A stretch of 50,792 nt of DNA, taken from the NCBI GenBank assembly GCA_964406135.1, contig CAYOQO010000008.1, positions 1 to 50,792 on the forward strand, written 5' to 3'. This stretch comes from JACPFN01 sp964406135. Lineage in GTDB: Bacteria; Babelota; Babeliae; Babelales; Chromulinivoraceae. The notes beneath the pieces were generated by a model. That model saw only the letters and a program-made list of their open reading frames with translations, was not told where the DNA came from and made no database searches. Below are positions 1-8,173 of the stretch, piece by piece (positions within the stretch are counted from its first letter, which is position 1; each line of letters opens with the position of its first letter). The position numbers and the translations under genes were made by a program.

Positions 1-87
1 TGGTACCAAGGGTCGGAATCGAACCGACACAATGTCGCCATCGCGGGATTTTGAGTCCCGTGCGTCTACCAGTTCCGCCACCTTGGC
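1..87 (-). tRNA. tRNA-Leu (anticodon CAA)
   Basis: Read on the minus strand this is a complete cloverleaf: acceptor GCCAAGG pairs with CCTTGGT (a G-U first pair), followed by A73 and an encoded CCA at the window edge. The anticodon loop CTCAAAA gives CAA, which reads the Leu codon UUG. A long variable arm, typical of class II tRNAs, lies between the anticodon and T arms. The T loop TTCGATT is canonical. Confidence 0.95.
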
Positions 88-173
88 ACACTTGAAAGAA
101 ATTTCAATAAAAATAGATACAGAAAGTTTAGTCGATATTAAGCTCAGCGTCAACAAAAAACCTTAAACTATTT

Positions 174-461
174 TTAAAAAATCTTCTTTTGAACGTTAAT
201 ATTCAATTTTAACAAAAATTGTTCATAATTCATGTTTGTATCGATTGCCAATTTTTTTTTACGACTCGTCAAACCACCAATAATTTCAACAAATTTTTTA
301 GGCACCTCTACAATATTTGCGATTAATGCAATCAGCTCTTTATTCGCCTTACCATCTTCTGGTGCTTCTTTTACATAAGCTTTCAGCGTACCAGATTTAT
401 CTAAAACAATTTGTGATTTTCCTGATTGAGGTACCACTTTAAGTTCAATGATTAATGCCAC
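174..461 (-). CDS. DUF167/YggU family protein
   Basis: A 95-residue protein that matches the small DUF167 (UPF0235, YggU) family across its length. It has an N-terminal KVVPQSGKS strand, the central APEDGKANKELI motif (family signature PxxGxAN) and the GGLTSRKKKLAI segment (family motif GxTSRxK). The molecular function of the family is not established; it is a widespread single-domain cytosolic protein. The start codon is GTG, supported by AAAGGA four bases upstream. The gene stands alone between tRNA-Leu and tRNA-Ser. Confidence 0.85.
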   Translation of the reverse strand: MALIIELKVVPQSGKSQIVLDKSGTLKAYVKEAPEDGKANKELIALIANIVEVPKKFVEIIGGLTSRKKKLAIDTNMNYEQFLLKLNINVQKKIF

Positions 462-602
462 AACGTCCTTTATTCTAATTTAAATTCTTCATGTATCGAT
501 AGCGTAACATGCAATCAAACAAAAACAGAACTTGACCTTGTAAAACCGTGAAAAAACGTTATTCTTAAAAAGTACCTTAACTCTTTGACAGGATACATCT
601 TT

Positions 603-693
603 GGAGAGGTGACTGAGTGGTTAAAAGTGCTCGCCTGCTAAGTGAGAGCTCTAGAAATAGGGCACAAGGGTTCGAATCCCTTCCTCTCCGCCA
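603..693 (+). tRNA. tRNA-Ser (anticodon GCU)
   Basis: Class II tRNA with acceptor GGAGAGG paired to CCTCTCC, discriminator G73 and encoded CCA. Anticodon loop CTGCTAA gives GCU (codons AGC/AGU). The long variable arm GAGCTCTAGAAATAGGGC and the T loop TTCGAAT are both visible. Confidence 0.95.
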
Positions 694-716
694 TTCATTT
701 GCCTTACAAATGAATG
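692..716 (+). terminator. Hairpin at the 3' end of tRNA-Ser(GCU)
   Basis: A perfect 10-bp stem CATTCATTTG/CAAATGAATG with a 5-nt loop begins inside the CCA end of the tRNA. No U-run follows directly (a short TTCTTTTA comes about 10 nt later), so it may be a processing or weak termination signal. The rest of the 172-nt gap to tRNA-Arg holds only a small GACCC-AAA-GGGTC hairpin near 777-789. Confidence 0.35.
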
Positions 717-865
717 ACAAGCCATTCTTTTACATGACATTTTTTTTAGTACGTGACGTTGTCACTAAATATTAAGACCCAAAGGGTCATACTAAAAATA
801 ACTTTGAAAAATATTCCCTTGTTGTTCATTTTACAAAAATGAATCATTGAAATAAAAAATTAAAC

Positions 866-942
866 GTGCCCGTAGCTCAGCTGGATAGAGCGTCAGACTA
901 CGAATCTGAAGGTCATAGGTTCGACTCCTATCGGGCACACCA
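866..942 (+). tRNA. tRNA-Arg (anticodon ACG)
   Basis: A 77-nt class I cloverleaf with acceptor GTGCCCG/CGGGCAC, A73 and encoded CCA. Anticodon loop CTACGAA gives ACG, expected to be modified to ICG to read CGU/CGC/CGA. D arm AGCTCAGCTGGATAGAGC and T loop TTCGACT are canonical. Confidence 0.96.
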
Positions 943-995
943 CTCATTCGTTAATCATTGAATTTAATTTAAATGTTTTAATTTTTAGGGATCTT

Positions 996-1586
996 ATGAC
1001 AATTCAAACTGTCTCAAAAAATCTGTTATTTTTTTCTTTATTTTTTTCAACATCAATCATTTTTTCAGAACCAAAAGTTATATTTGTTTTGGCAGAAGCA
1101 GAAAACAAACCTATTTTGGAAGCTGAAATCAATTTTGAAAAAGAATCCCACAACAGCATTAAAGTTGATGAAAATTCTTCAAAAACAGCATTTGAACAAT
1201 TTTTAGATAAAGTATATGCCGATCCACATTTTGGTACTGTTTATATAAACACGCCGTATCGATCAATGGGCTTCATTTACCAAAACGGTTTACCTCCTTT
1301 ATCTTCTTTTTCTCATCACTATCCACACAACATAGATGTTCCTTCAAAATACTCTTTCGAATTGTATAAAAAATTAAAAACAAGCGATTTACTGGTAGTC
1401 CAAGCATTTATTCAAATGCAAGAAGCTTCAAAAATGAATGCTATTATTCCAACTCGAGAACATGGTTTCTGGAAATGTCACCTGAGTGGCAATTGCTGGA
1501 AGATGAGCAAAGAAGAACTTTTTGAAAATTTTGAAAAATCGAACAATCCAAAAATTCAAGAATCAATTGATTCAAAACGCAAATAA
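996..1586 (+). CDS. Secreted orphan protein (196 aa)
   Basis: I do not recognise a family. The first 24 residues form a signal peptide: the polar start MTIQTVSKN, the hydrophobic LLFFSLFFSTSIIF and a likely cut near FSEP. The mature part is charged and mixed alpha/beta; near the C-terminus is a short Cys/Trp motif, FWKCHLSGNCWKM (cysteines five apart), which could form a disulfide or bind metal. The tail is Lys/Ser/Asn rich. An SD-like AGGGAT lies 3 nt before the ATG. The gene ends at a bidirectional terminator shared with the convergent gene at 1658-2377. Probably periplasmic or exported; function unknown. Confidence 0.75.
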   Translation: MTIQTVSKNLLFFSLFFSTSIIFSEPKVIFVLAEAENKPILEAEINFEKESHNSIKVDENSSKTAFEQFLDKVYADPHFGTVYINTPYRSMGFIYQNGLPPLSSFSHHYPHNIDVPSKYSFELYKKLKTSDLLVVQAFIQMQEASKMNAIIPTREHGFWKCHLSGNCWKMSKEELFENFEKSNNPKIQESIDSKRK

Positions 1587-1601
1587 TTTTTAATCCAAAA
1601 C

Positions 1602-1635
1602 AAAAAAGGCACATTGTTTAAGATGTGCCTTTTTT
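1602..1635. terminator. Bidirectional intrinsic terminator
   Basis: Stem AAAAAAGGCACAT / ATGTGCCTTTTTT with an 8-nt loop gives a U-run on both strands. It separates two convergent genes (996-1586 plus, 1658-2377 minus). Confidence 0.9.
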
Positions 1636-1657
1636 GTTAAGATTTTTTTATAGCCTA

Positions 1658-2377
1658 TCAATCACGGTAATCACTGTCAGAATCGATTCCATATGCAAAA
1701 TTTTTAATTTTTTCAAAAGCTTTTTTCTCTTGTTTTTTTATTTTTTTAAACTTTTTTCTTTGATTATTTTTCACTGTTTTTATTTTTTTTTGAAACATAA
1801 AATGCCTTCCTGCATAAACAGCATTTTCAAAACCAATATGCGCTTCTTCTCCTGGAGAAAATGGATTTACCAATGCGCTTTGATCTGCTCCATATTCAAT
1901 AAGATACATTAAACAATTCCAACATTGAAAAATCGCGCTCAATTGTATTGGCAAAAGATTTTGCATACGAGTAGGTATATTAAAATAATTTGTGTTGTTT
2001 ATTTTATTCAGCTCTTTACATAAAAATTCTAAATTTTGATATTTTTGATAAATAATTACCAAATGAATCACATTAACCACATCTATGACTATTTCAGGAT
2101 CTTCAGGATTAGTATAATTAAACCAACAATCCCAAATTAATCTATTATCAAGATAAGGCTGAATTAAATCTATTGCCGCTTGATCACAATTTTCAGACAA
2201 ACAAAATTGAATAATTTTTCTTTGCATTTCTGCAAGCCGTTCAATAGCCAATTCTTCTTGGCGCACTATTTCTAAAAGTTTTTCATCAGTATAATTTTTA
2301 GGAGCTAAATTTGGATCATCAGCAAACATGCATTGCATAAAAAATAAACTTACAAAAAAAATATTTTTCAACTTCAT
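1658..2377 (-). CDS. Secreted ankyrin-like protein (239 aa)
   Basis: A signal peptide of about 19 residues (hydrophobic IFFVSLFFMQCMFA, then DD) is followed by an acidic helical region with an ELAIERLAEM stretch. Around residues 140-185 is one degenerate ankyrin-like unit: LLPIQLSAIFQCWNCLMYL followed by the turn IEYGADQSA, reminiscent of the ankyrin helix pair and LLxxGADxxA turn. The last 45 residues are very Lys rich (repeated KKIKK-like runs) and end in the acidic SDSDYRD. The lysine tail suggests nucleic acid or membrane binding, which is inference. It is the last gene of a minus-strand series from bamA. Spacing to the upstream MepB-family gene is 14 bp. Confidence 0.7.
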   Translation of the reverse strand: MKLKNIFFVSLFFMQCMFADDPNLAPKNYTDEKLLEIVRQEELAIERLAEMQRKIIQFCLSENCDQAAIDLIQPYLDNRLIWDCWFNYTNPEDPEIVIDVVNVIHLVIIYQKYQNLEFLCKELNKINNTNYFNIPTRMQNLLPIQLSAIFQCWNCLMYLIEYGADQSALVNPFSPGEEAHIGFENAVYAGRHFMFQKKIKTVKNNQRKKFKKIKKQEKKAFEKIKNFAYGIDSDSDYRD

Positions 2378-2391
2378 ACTCTTTCCCTTTT

Positions 2392-3041
2392 TTAAAGAAA
2401 TAATTTTTGAATTTTTGATATGTCCAAATTTTTTAAATCAATTTCAATAAAATATTTTAATTGCCATGCTTGTGTTTTAGTTGCTTGTTTGTTGTCAGTT
2501 TTGTCCCATGCAGGATACACACGCATAGCTCGCTTGCCTCCAACACCATTGTGTGAAACATATCCTTGTTCAAGCAATGCTAATTTTGGAAAAACAAACT
2601 GCCCAACATGATCTCCGTGCGACACACTGACCACAAAAAAATCTATCGGATCTGCCATGTCATAGGGCACGGTTACCCCTGCAGCATCTCGTTTCCAAAA
2701 AACCACAAATTGCCCAATTTTGGTTGGTGTAATTTTTGCAACACGAAATTGAATTCGCTTGTTATTCATCATGAACTGACAAGCACCATACTCTTTGCTT
2801 TCANNNNNNNNNNNNNNNNNNNNNNNNNNNNNNNNNNNNNNNNNNNNNNNNNNNNNNNNNNNNNNNNNNNNNNNNNNNNNNNNNNNNNNNNNNNNNNNNN
2901 NNNTTGAATTCGCTTGTTATTCATCATGAACTGACAAGCACCATACTCTTTGCTTTCAAGCAATGTTTGAATATCTCTGCACACAAAATGTGATGGTGTA
3001 TAAATTTGCTGCTGCACCAATGAAAAATTTAATTTTGTCAT
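2392..3041 (-). CDS. MepB-family protein, interrupted by a scaffold gap
   Basis: The two halves on either side of 100 Ns read as one protein. The N-terminal half (from ATG at 3041) carries ESKEYGACQF; the C-terminal half carries RIQFRVAKITPTKIGQFV, DPIDFFVVSV, GQFVFPKLAL and KRAMRVYPAWDKT, all hallmarks of the MepB family. MepB was named from the staphylococcal mepRAB locus; its biochemical role is not settled. Removing the Ns and one copy of the 55-bp overlap restores an in-frame protein of about 164 residues: residue 46 (Q) is followed by F at 2748. So the gene is very likely intact and only the assembly is broken. SD is weak. It lies 16 bp downstream of the SET-domain gene. Confidence 0.82.
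2749..2958. repeat. Scaffold gap (100 N) flanked by an identical 55-bp overlap
   Basis: Bases 2749-2803 and 2904-2958 are identical over 55 bp and face each other across exactly 100 Ns (2804-2903). Joining them restores the MepB reading frame. This is best explained as two contig ends overlapping by one assembly k-mer that a scaffolder joined with a default-size gap, not as a biological repeat. Confidence 0.92.
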
Positions 3042-3057
3042 AATGTTTACTTTAAAC

Positions 3058-3501
3058 TTAAAATGATTGTTGCACTTTGTGCAAATCAATCAAAATTTCT
3101 TCTCCAGCTTTAATGTCACGTATTGCATAAAAAGTTAAAGCTTCAAGTAAATCAATCACACTTGGATAATCAACTTCAATTCTTTTTTCAATGTTAGGAT
3201 GAATAGATGAATCATTAATGTACCAATATATTTCCATACGATCAAAACGCTCTGGACATGCACTTTCTATATCATTAATTGGAATTGAGAATTGTTTAAA
3301 TTCTTCAGGAATCTCTACAGTTTTCATGACACGTAATTTAAACGGTTTATCTAAAATCAATGTCCCTTTTGCAATATCATGCGCAGCAAACATTCCAATG
3401 TTGCCTTGAGACGATTGTTTTAAAACAAATGAAAATTCATGACATCTCATAGCACACACCTTACAACCTAAAGATAAAAGCATCACAAATAAGTAGAACA
3501 T
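3058..3501 (-). CDS. SET-domain-like protein with signal peptide
   Basis: Starting at ATG 3501 (AAAGGAG five bases upstream; a further ATG at 3516 lacks this support) gives 147 residues. Residues 1-17 form a signal peptide (YLFVMLLSLGCKVCA). The rest is a compact SET fold: GNIGMFAAHDIAKGTLIL (33-50), typical of the G-x-G-x-FA-x-xDI-x-KG start; INDSSIHPN (95-103), in the place of the NHSC-x-PN AdoMet-binding motif; and AIRDIKAGEEILIDL (126-140), the place of the RDI-x-AGEEL-x-x-DY motif. The usual final Tyr is Leu140 and NH is ND, so lysine methyltransferase activity is uncertain. No pre- or post-SET cysteine cluster is present. Placed directly after ftsI (30 bp) and before mepB. A secreted SET protein in a host-associated bacterium suggests a host-directed effector; this is inference. 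Confidence 0.7.
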   Translation of the reverse strand: MFYLFVMLLSLGCKVCAMRCHEFSFVLKQSSQGNIGMFAAHDIAKGTLILDKPFKLRVMKTVEIPEEFKQFSIPINDIESACPERFDRMEIYWYINDSSIHPNIEKRIEVDYPSVIDLLEALTFYAIRDIKAGEEILIDLHKVQQSF

Positions 3502-3531
3502 AAAAACTCCTTTCAATATTATGAATAATTT

Positions 3532-5160
3532 TTATTTCATATTTTCATTTAAAATTAATGCTTCTGCCAACTGTTTAAAGAGTGGCGCCGTAATCATGGA
3601 TGCATAGGTTGCCCTACGTGAATCTTTGACGTAGCAAGTAATCACATACCAAGATTTGCCAATTTGAATTGCACCCACAAATGTATACAAATGCCGATCT
3701 TCATCATAAGCGCCATTGATCAAAATGTTTGCAGTTCCTGTTTTTCCATACACGGTATATCCAGGAATTTCTGCTTTTGATGCTCCATGATGAATCACTG
3801 CTGCCAAAATTTTATGCATATCTTCACAAGTTTTTTGTGAAATTAAAGGACCAGTTTTTTCTATGACACTATCTTTGATCAATTGTGGAGTTATCAAATA
3901 ACCACCATTCACTAGCATTGCCATAGCGCGAGCAAGCTGCAAAAGCGATGTTGTAATTTCATAACCATAGGACAGTGACTGAATTGACCATGCAGACCAA
4001 TTATCAGGATGATTCACAAATCCTTTTTGCTCTCCGGAAAAATTCAGCCCAGTCATTTCACCAAACCCAAATAATTTGTAATAATCATACAAATCAGTAC
4101 CTAGTCGTTTCATCACTTTAACCGTACCGATATTATTTGAATTTTGCACAACTTCCAAAAATGTAATTTTTCCATTTGGATAGACCGTACGAATACGTAG
4201 ATTGTCTAATTTTGTCTCTTTAGTATCTTCACAATCAAGCACATCATCAAGCGTTGTTACACCCTCTTGAAGTGCTGCTGTTGCACCAAAAATTTTGAGT
4301 ACTGATCCACTTTCAAAACAGTTTACAATCGGTCGACATTTTGTAGTTTCCATATCCAAATCTTTTATATTATTTGGATCAAAATGAGGATATGAAACAA
4401 CTGCTAAAATTTCACCAGTCTGCGCATCCATGGCAAGCGCTCCACCTTCAACAGAACTACATTCAGCAATCTTTTCATCCAAAATAGTCTGAAATTTAAA
4501 TTGAAGCGTTGCATCAATAGTCAAAGTTAAAGGCAAGCCATCAGTACCTTGCAACTTTGTTTCTTTTCCAAAATAAAAATGATGTGATTTAGCATCCTTT
4601 TTCAATTCATAAGTTGTCGGAGTTCCTTGAAGCCGCTTATTAAATTGCCCTTCAAGGCCAATAGTTCCTTGATTATCAATATCAGTTATACCAAGAACAG
4701 TTCCCATAGATTCATAAGGGTAATAACGACTCGATTCTTTTAACAAATGTAAATCTTCTAAGCCAACTTTGGTCACCAAATTAATCTCTTGTTCTGATAA
4801 ATTACGCTTCACAAACATAAAGTTTTTTTGTGAATTTTGTTCAAAACGTTCATAAGCTAACGGAAAATGTTTTTGTAAAAATTGAAGTGTTGCATCTTTG
4901 CAAGTTAATGCTTTTGGCAAAATAAATAATGCCATACTGTCTTTATTAATTGCTACAGGATTACCACAACGATCATAGATTAATGCTCGCTGAGGAAATG
5001 ATTGAATCGTAATATTATATTGTTTATCACCAAGATTTTTGAAAAAATCAGATTGTTGAATTTGCAAACGATATAAATTTGCAACAATCACGCCATACAA
5101 CAAACAAAGCATTAAAACTACCAATAAAAAACGTGTTGAACTGTGATGTAACCTATTCAT
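3532..5160 (-). CDS. ftsI: Peptidoglycan transpeptidase, FtsI/PBP2 type
   Basis: A class B penicillin-binding protein that cross-links septal peptidoglycan. One N-terminal membrane anchor (FLLVVLMLCLLYGVIVANLY) is followed by a PBP dimerisation region (YDRCGNPVAINKDS). The transpeptidase domain has all three catalytic motifs: SVLK (S-x-x-K, about residue 287, in ESGSVLKIFGA), SNN (about 342, NSNNIGTVKVM) and KTGT (about 474, YGKTGTANI). Length (about 542) is normal. Three ATGs in a row follow AAGGA; the third (5160) has the best spacing. Lies 9 bp after the FtsL-like gene, the classical division-cluster order. No penicillin-binding PASTA domain at the C-terminus. Confidence 0.93.
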   Translation of the reverse strand: MNRLHHSSTRFLLVVLMLCLLYGVIVANLYRLQIQQSDFFKNLGDKQYNITIQSFPQRALIYDRCGNPVAINKDSMALFILPKALTCKDATLQFLQKHFPLAYERFEQNSQKNFMFVKRNLSEQEINLVTKVGLEDLHLLKESSRYYPYESMGTVLGITDIDNQGTIGLEGQFNKRLQGTPTTYELKKDAKSHHFYFGKETKLQGTDGLPLTLTIDATLQFKFQTILDEKIAECSSVEGGALAMDAQTGEILAVVSYPHFDPNNIKDLDMETTKCRPIVNCFESGSVLKIFGATAALQEGVTTLDDVLDCEDTKETKLDNLRIRTVYPNGKITFLEVVQNSNNIGTVKVMKRLGTDLYDYYKLFGFGEMTGLNFSGEQKGFVNHPDNWSAWSIQSLSYGYEITTSLLQLARAMAMLVNGGYLITPQLIKDSVIEKTGPLISQKTCEDMHKILAAVIHHGASKAEIPGYTVYGKTGTANILINGAYDEDRHLYTFVGAIQIGKSWYVITCYVKDSRRATYASMITAPLFKQLAEALILNENMK

Positions 5161-5169
5161 CATCATTCC

Positions 5170-5448
5170 TTACACAACAGACATTTGATCAACTGCTTGA
5201 GTTTCTTTCAATTTGATCGGCACCATCTGCAAATTATCTTTTGCAAAATTTTGAATACTCGACAGTTGTTGTCCTTTTTGATCTATCAATACTAACTCTT
5301 TTTTTTCTTGCAACAATAGATCTTTTTGTTCTTGCAATTGCTGTAATTCATACAAAGCATTAATAATTTTATTTTGTTTATGAACTAACAAAAAAATCAT
5401 CACAACATTAAGCACGATAATACAAAAAAGTAATGCTTTATTATTCAT
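5170..5448 (-). CDS. ftsL: FtsL-like division protein
   Basis: A 92-residue bitopic protein: a short cytoplasmic N-terminus, one transmembrane helix (ALLFCIIVLNVVMIFLLVH, about 5-23), a heptad-like coiled coil rich in Leu, Gln and Glu (about 30-60), then a tail containing IQNFAKDNLQMVPIKL that resembles the A-x-x-x-L-x-M-x-P segment of FtsL. Sequence conservation in FtsL is low, so the call rests mainly on topology and on position directly upstream of ftsI. It starts 1 bp after the bamA stop without its own clear SD, so translational coupling to bamA is likely. Confidence 0.75.
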   Translation of the reverse strand: MNNKALLFCIIVLNVVMIFLLVHKQNKIINALYELQQLQEQKDLLLQEKKELVLIDQKGQQLSSIQNFAKDNLQMVPIKLKETQAVDQMSVV

Positions 5449-5449
5449 A

Positions 5450-8029
5450 TTAGAATGAATGCTCCATACTCAAATGCATTTCAGTCAATTGTTTTCTAAA
5501 TTTCTTGCTTGGATTCAATTTGATACCAAAATCAACCTGTAATGGTGTTGGTGATTTGATTCTAACCCCAACTCCGACACTATGTCGATAGAAGAAATTA
5601 TTATTTGAAAGATCTGTTTCAAAACATACACCTGCAGCTTTTGCAGCAGCAGAAAAATCATTCAAATATGGCGTATCCCAACCAGCACCACCATCATAAA
5701 ATATCACGCCGCGAGTACTCAAATTTGCAGAAAGTGGCACAATAAATTCAACATTAAGATAAAATGCTTTACTTGCACCAAGTGAATCACCTTTCCATGT
5801 TGGCCCAACTTGACCATAAGTATAACCACGAATCGTTGTCGGTCCACCCATGTGATACAAGTTTTTCCATGGAACATCTTTACATTTAAATGGACTCACC
5901 ACACCAATATTTCCATGAATTCCTAAAACTAAATCATGTTCATTAATCAATGGTGTGTAATATGAAACATCAAGTTCTGTTTTAAAATAATTAAAATTAT
6001 TACTAATCGGTTGACCTGCAATTTTACATTTTGCTTCTTCTTCACGAGATCTGAAACTTCCAGGAACTGTTACTTGACCTAAAAAGTTCCATTGATAACC
6101 GTTGGTTGGAAACACAATACCATTTCTTTTATCTTGTCCCATGGTGGTAATAAATGAAATTTGATTACCTGATTGGAAATATTTATCCAAAAGAACTTGA
6201 GCCACAAATCTATCCTGTGCACCCAACGCTTTTCGAGCTTGCACTTTTTCTTCAAATGTAATGTGTTCAAAATTTATTTTGCCATCGATGATAATGCCGC
6301 CTAAAAGTTTTGCAACATATCCAAGTCCCATCGCAGCGCCAACGGCACGTTCATATGGCGCATCTTGTGCAATATCAATTTGATCTTCATATTCAGATGA
6401 TTTAATAAATCCAGTTAATGTTCCACGAATCGGTCGATCAAACATCCAAGGATTTCCCATCGATACCAACCCTGCACGATATTTTTTAGAAATTTCAATC
6501 GAGCTATTAAACATAATTCCAGAACCTAAGAAATTTTTGTCACCAAAGCTTGTACTAAAATTCAATCCAGTTTGCGGTGTTTGTCGGTTGGTTGGAGATC
6601 CACCAAAGCTAACGTTTGCTGCAAAATTTCCAGTTTTAACTTCATTAACCAGCAAATCTAAATCTGCGTGTGTCTCATCAATTCGCGTTGTTTTCCAATT
6701 CACACCACTTTTTGGATCAAAGTAACCTAAAAGACCAACACAAGCTTTTGAAACTTCCATTTTTTGATTGGTAATCAATTCACCTTCATCAAGCAAAATT
6801 TGACGACGAATAACCTTATCTCGAGTTTTTTTATTACCACGAATAGTTAAACGATTTAAATAAACTTGATCTTTTAAATCTAAATTGAAACTAACCGTAA
6901 CAGCTTTTTCTTCTTCATGAACTTTTAAATCTGGCTCAACATCTGCAAAAATATACCCATGCTCACCACACAAAATTCGAAGATTTTCAATTGCTTTACG
7001 TAAATTTTCTACTGAGTAAAATTGCCCTTCAAACAACGGAAGCACTTCACGCATACGTTGCGTGCTGACAATATCATTACCTTGCACTTCAACTTCTTTA
7101 ATACGATAGCGATTACCTTCATGAATGTTGAAAATTAAATGATACGTACTATCTTGATCATTTTTAATCACTTCAACATCAGTCACTTTTGCATGCACGA
7201 ATCCATAATTTTTATATGCTTCTTCGATCATGTACTTGTCAGCTTCAACCATATCAGGATTATAAACTCCTGAATGATCAATCATGCCTAAAATCCAATC
7301 TTCTTTTGAAATTAAAGTTCGTTTTAATTTTTTGCTTGGATAATGCTTGTTTCCTTTAAAAGAAATTCTGTTCAAGAATGATTTTTTACCTTCTTTAATG
7401 GTAAATTCAACAGAAACTCGACCATCATCAGTGCTGGTTAATTTTCCAGTTACTTGAGCTTGATGATAATTTTTTTTGCGATAAAATTTTTGAATTTTAT
7501 TGCATAATGCCTTTAACTCTTCTTCTGCCAATGTTGGAATCGAATCAACTTTTAATTCCTCTTTTAAATCTTTTTCACTTAATGCTTTATTGCCAACAAA
7601 CGTAAATTCTTTAATTTTTGGTTTTTCTTGAACTACGATAAACAGATCAATTTGATCATCGCCAATTGGTTCAACATAAATTTTAATTTGATGAAAATAA
7701 TCTATTTTATATAAATTTTTAATTGCTGTTGCGGTTAAATTAACATTAAATTCATCGCCAACTTTAAAAGGAATTCGATTTAAAATCGAAGGAGTTGAAA
7801 TAACTTGATTACCCTGAACGTGGATCGATTTAATTTTTCTTTTGCTTTCATGCAATGCCAAGCGCTGCTCATAATCAATTGCTTGAGGATGCACTATTTC
7901 ATTTTTTTTTGCTTCATGTTCTGGCTCAGAAACATTTTGCGCATCTTGTGCCCATAGCACAGTACACAATGGTAAACTAAATACTAGAACTAAAATCTTT
8001 CTCATAATTGTTTTATTCTCAAGTGCCAT
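5450..8029 (-). CDS. bamA: Outer-membrane protein assembly factor BamA
   Basis: An Omp85 protein of 859 residues that inserts beta-barrels into the outer membrane. After a signal peptide (KILVLVFSLPLCTVLWAQ) come five POTRA repeats (about 55-430), each showing the G-N-x-x-x-S/T pattern (VQGNQVIST, FVGNKALSE, FKGNKHYPS, VQGNDIVST, IRGNKKTRD). The C-terminal half is the barrel, with the conserved IRGY of loop 6 near residue 731 (TTIRGYTYGQVGP) and a terminal Phe (SMEHSF). AGGAG lies 8 nt before the first ATG (8029), which supports this start even though an internal Met 9 precedes the hydrophobic part. It heads a minus-strand series that continues into ftsL and ftsI. Confidence 0.95.
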   Translation of the reverse strand: MALENKTIMRKILVLVFSLPLCTVLWAQDAQNVSEPEHEAKKNEIVHPQAIDYEQRLALHESKRKIKSIHVQGNQVISTPSILNRIPFKVGDEFNVNLTATAIKNLYKIDYFHQIKIYVEPIGDDQIDLFIVVQEKPKIKEFTFVGNKALSEKDLKEELKVDSIPTLAEEELKALCNKIQKFYRKKNYHQAQVTGKLTSTDDGRVSVEFTIKEGKKSFLNRISFKGNKHYPSKKLKRTLISKEDWILGMIDHSGVYNPDMVEADKYMIEEAYKNYGFVHAKVTDVEVIKNDQDSTYHLIFNIHEGNRYRIKEVEVQGNDIVSTQRMREVLPLFEGQFYSVENLRKAIENLRILCGEHGYIFADVEPDLKVHEEEKAVTVSFNLDLKDQVYLNRLTIRGNKKTRDKVIRRQILLDEGELITNQKMEVSKACVGLLGYFDPKSGVNWKTTRIDETHADLDLLVNEVKTGNFAANVSFGGSPTNRQTPQTGLNFSTSFGDKNFLGSGIMFNSSIEISKKYRAGLVSMGNPWMFDRPIRGTLTGFIKSSEYEDQIDIAQDAPYERAVGAAMGLGYVAKLLGGIIIDGKINFEHITFEEKVQARKALGAQDRFVAQVLLDKYFQSGNQISFITTMGQDKRNGIVFPTNGYQWNFLGQVTVPGSFRSREEEAKCKIAGQPISNNFNYFKTELDVSYYTPLINEHDLVLGIHGNIGVVSPFKCKDVPWKNLYHMGGPTTIRGYTYGQVGPTWKGDSLGASKAFYLNVEFIVPLSANLSTRGVIFYDGGAGWDTPYLNDFSAAAKAAGVCFETDLSNNNFFYRHSVGVGVRIKSPTPLQVDFGIKLNPSKKFRKQLTEMHLSMEHSF

Positions 8030-8104
8030 TCAATCTTCTCCTGAATTCACAACTGCGTAATTTTGATGCAATTGTTTGAAAGTTTATGCTTTTAGACTGT
8101 TTTA

Positions 8105-8113
8105 TGATACTAT
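8105..8113 (+). promoter_or_regulatory. Candidate extended -10 for cysS
   Basis: TGaTACTAT resembles an extended -10 (TGnTATAAT). No good -35 hexamer is visible. It lies 61 bp before the cysS ATG in the divergent bamA/cysS spacer. Confidence 0.4.
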
Positions 8114-8173
8114 TTTTTTTAGAAGTTTGGTATCGTTTTTTAAATCATTATTCTGTAAAAAAAAGAAAACTTT

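Noticed and set aside
777..789. GACCC-AAA-GGGTC hairpin as a terminator or riboswitch
   Set aside because: Only five base pairs and no U-run; too short to claim.
1625..1912. Phe-rich open frame opposite the ankyrin-like gene
   Set aside because: It is the antisense of Lys-rich codons and overlaps the terminator; no SD.
2608..3089. Two open frames running through the run of Ns
   Set aside because: They are open only because N codons are not stops; the real gene is the MepB frame across the gap.
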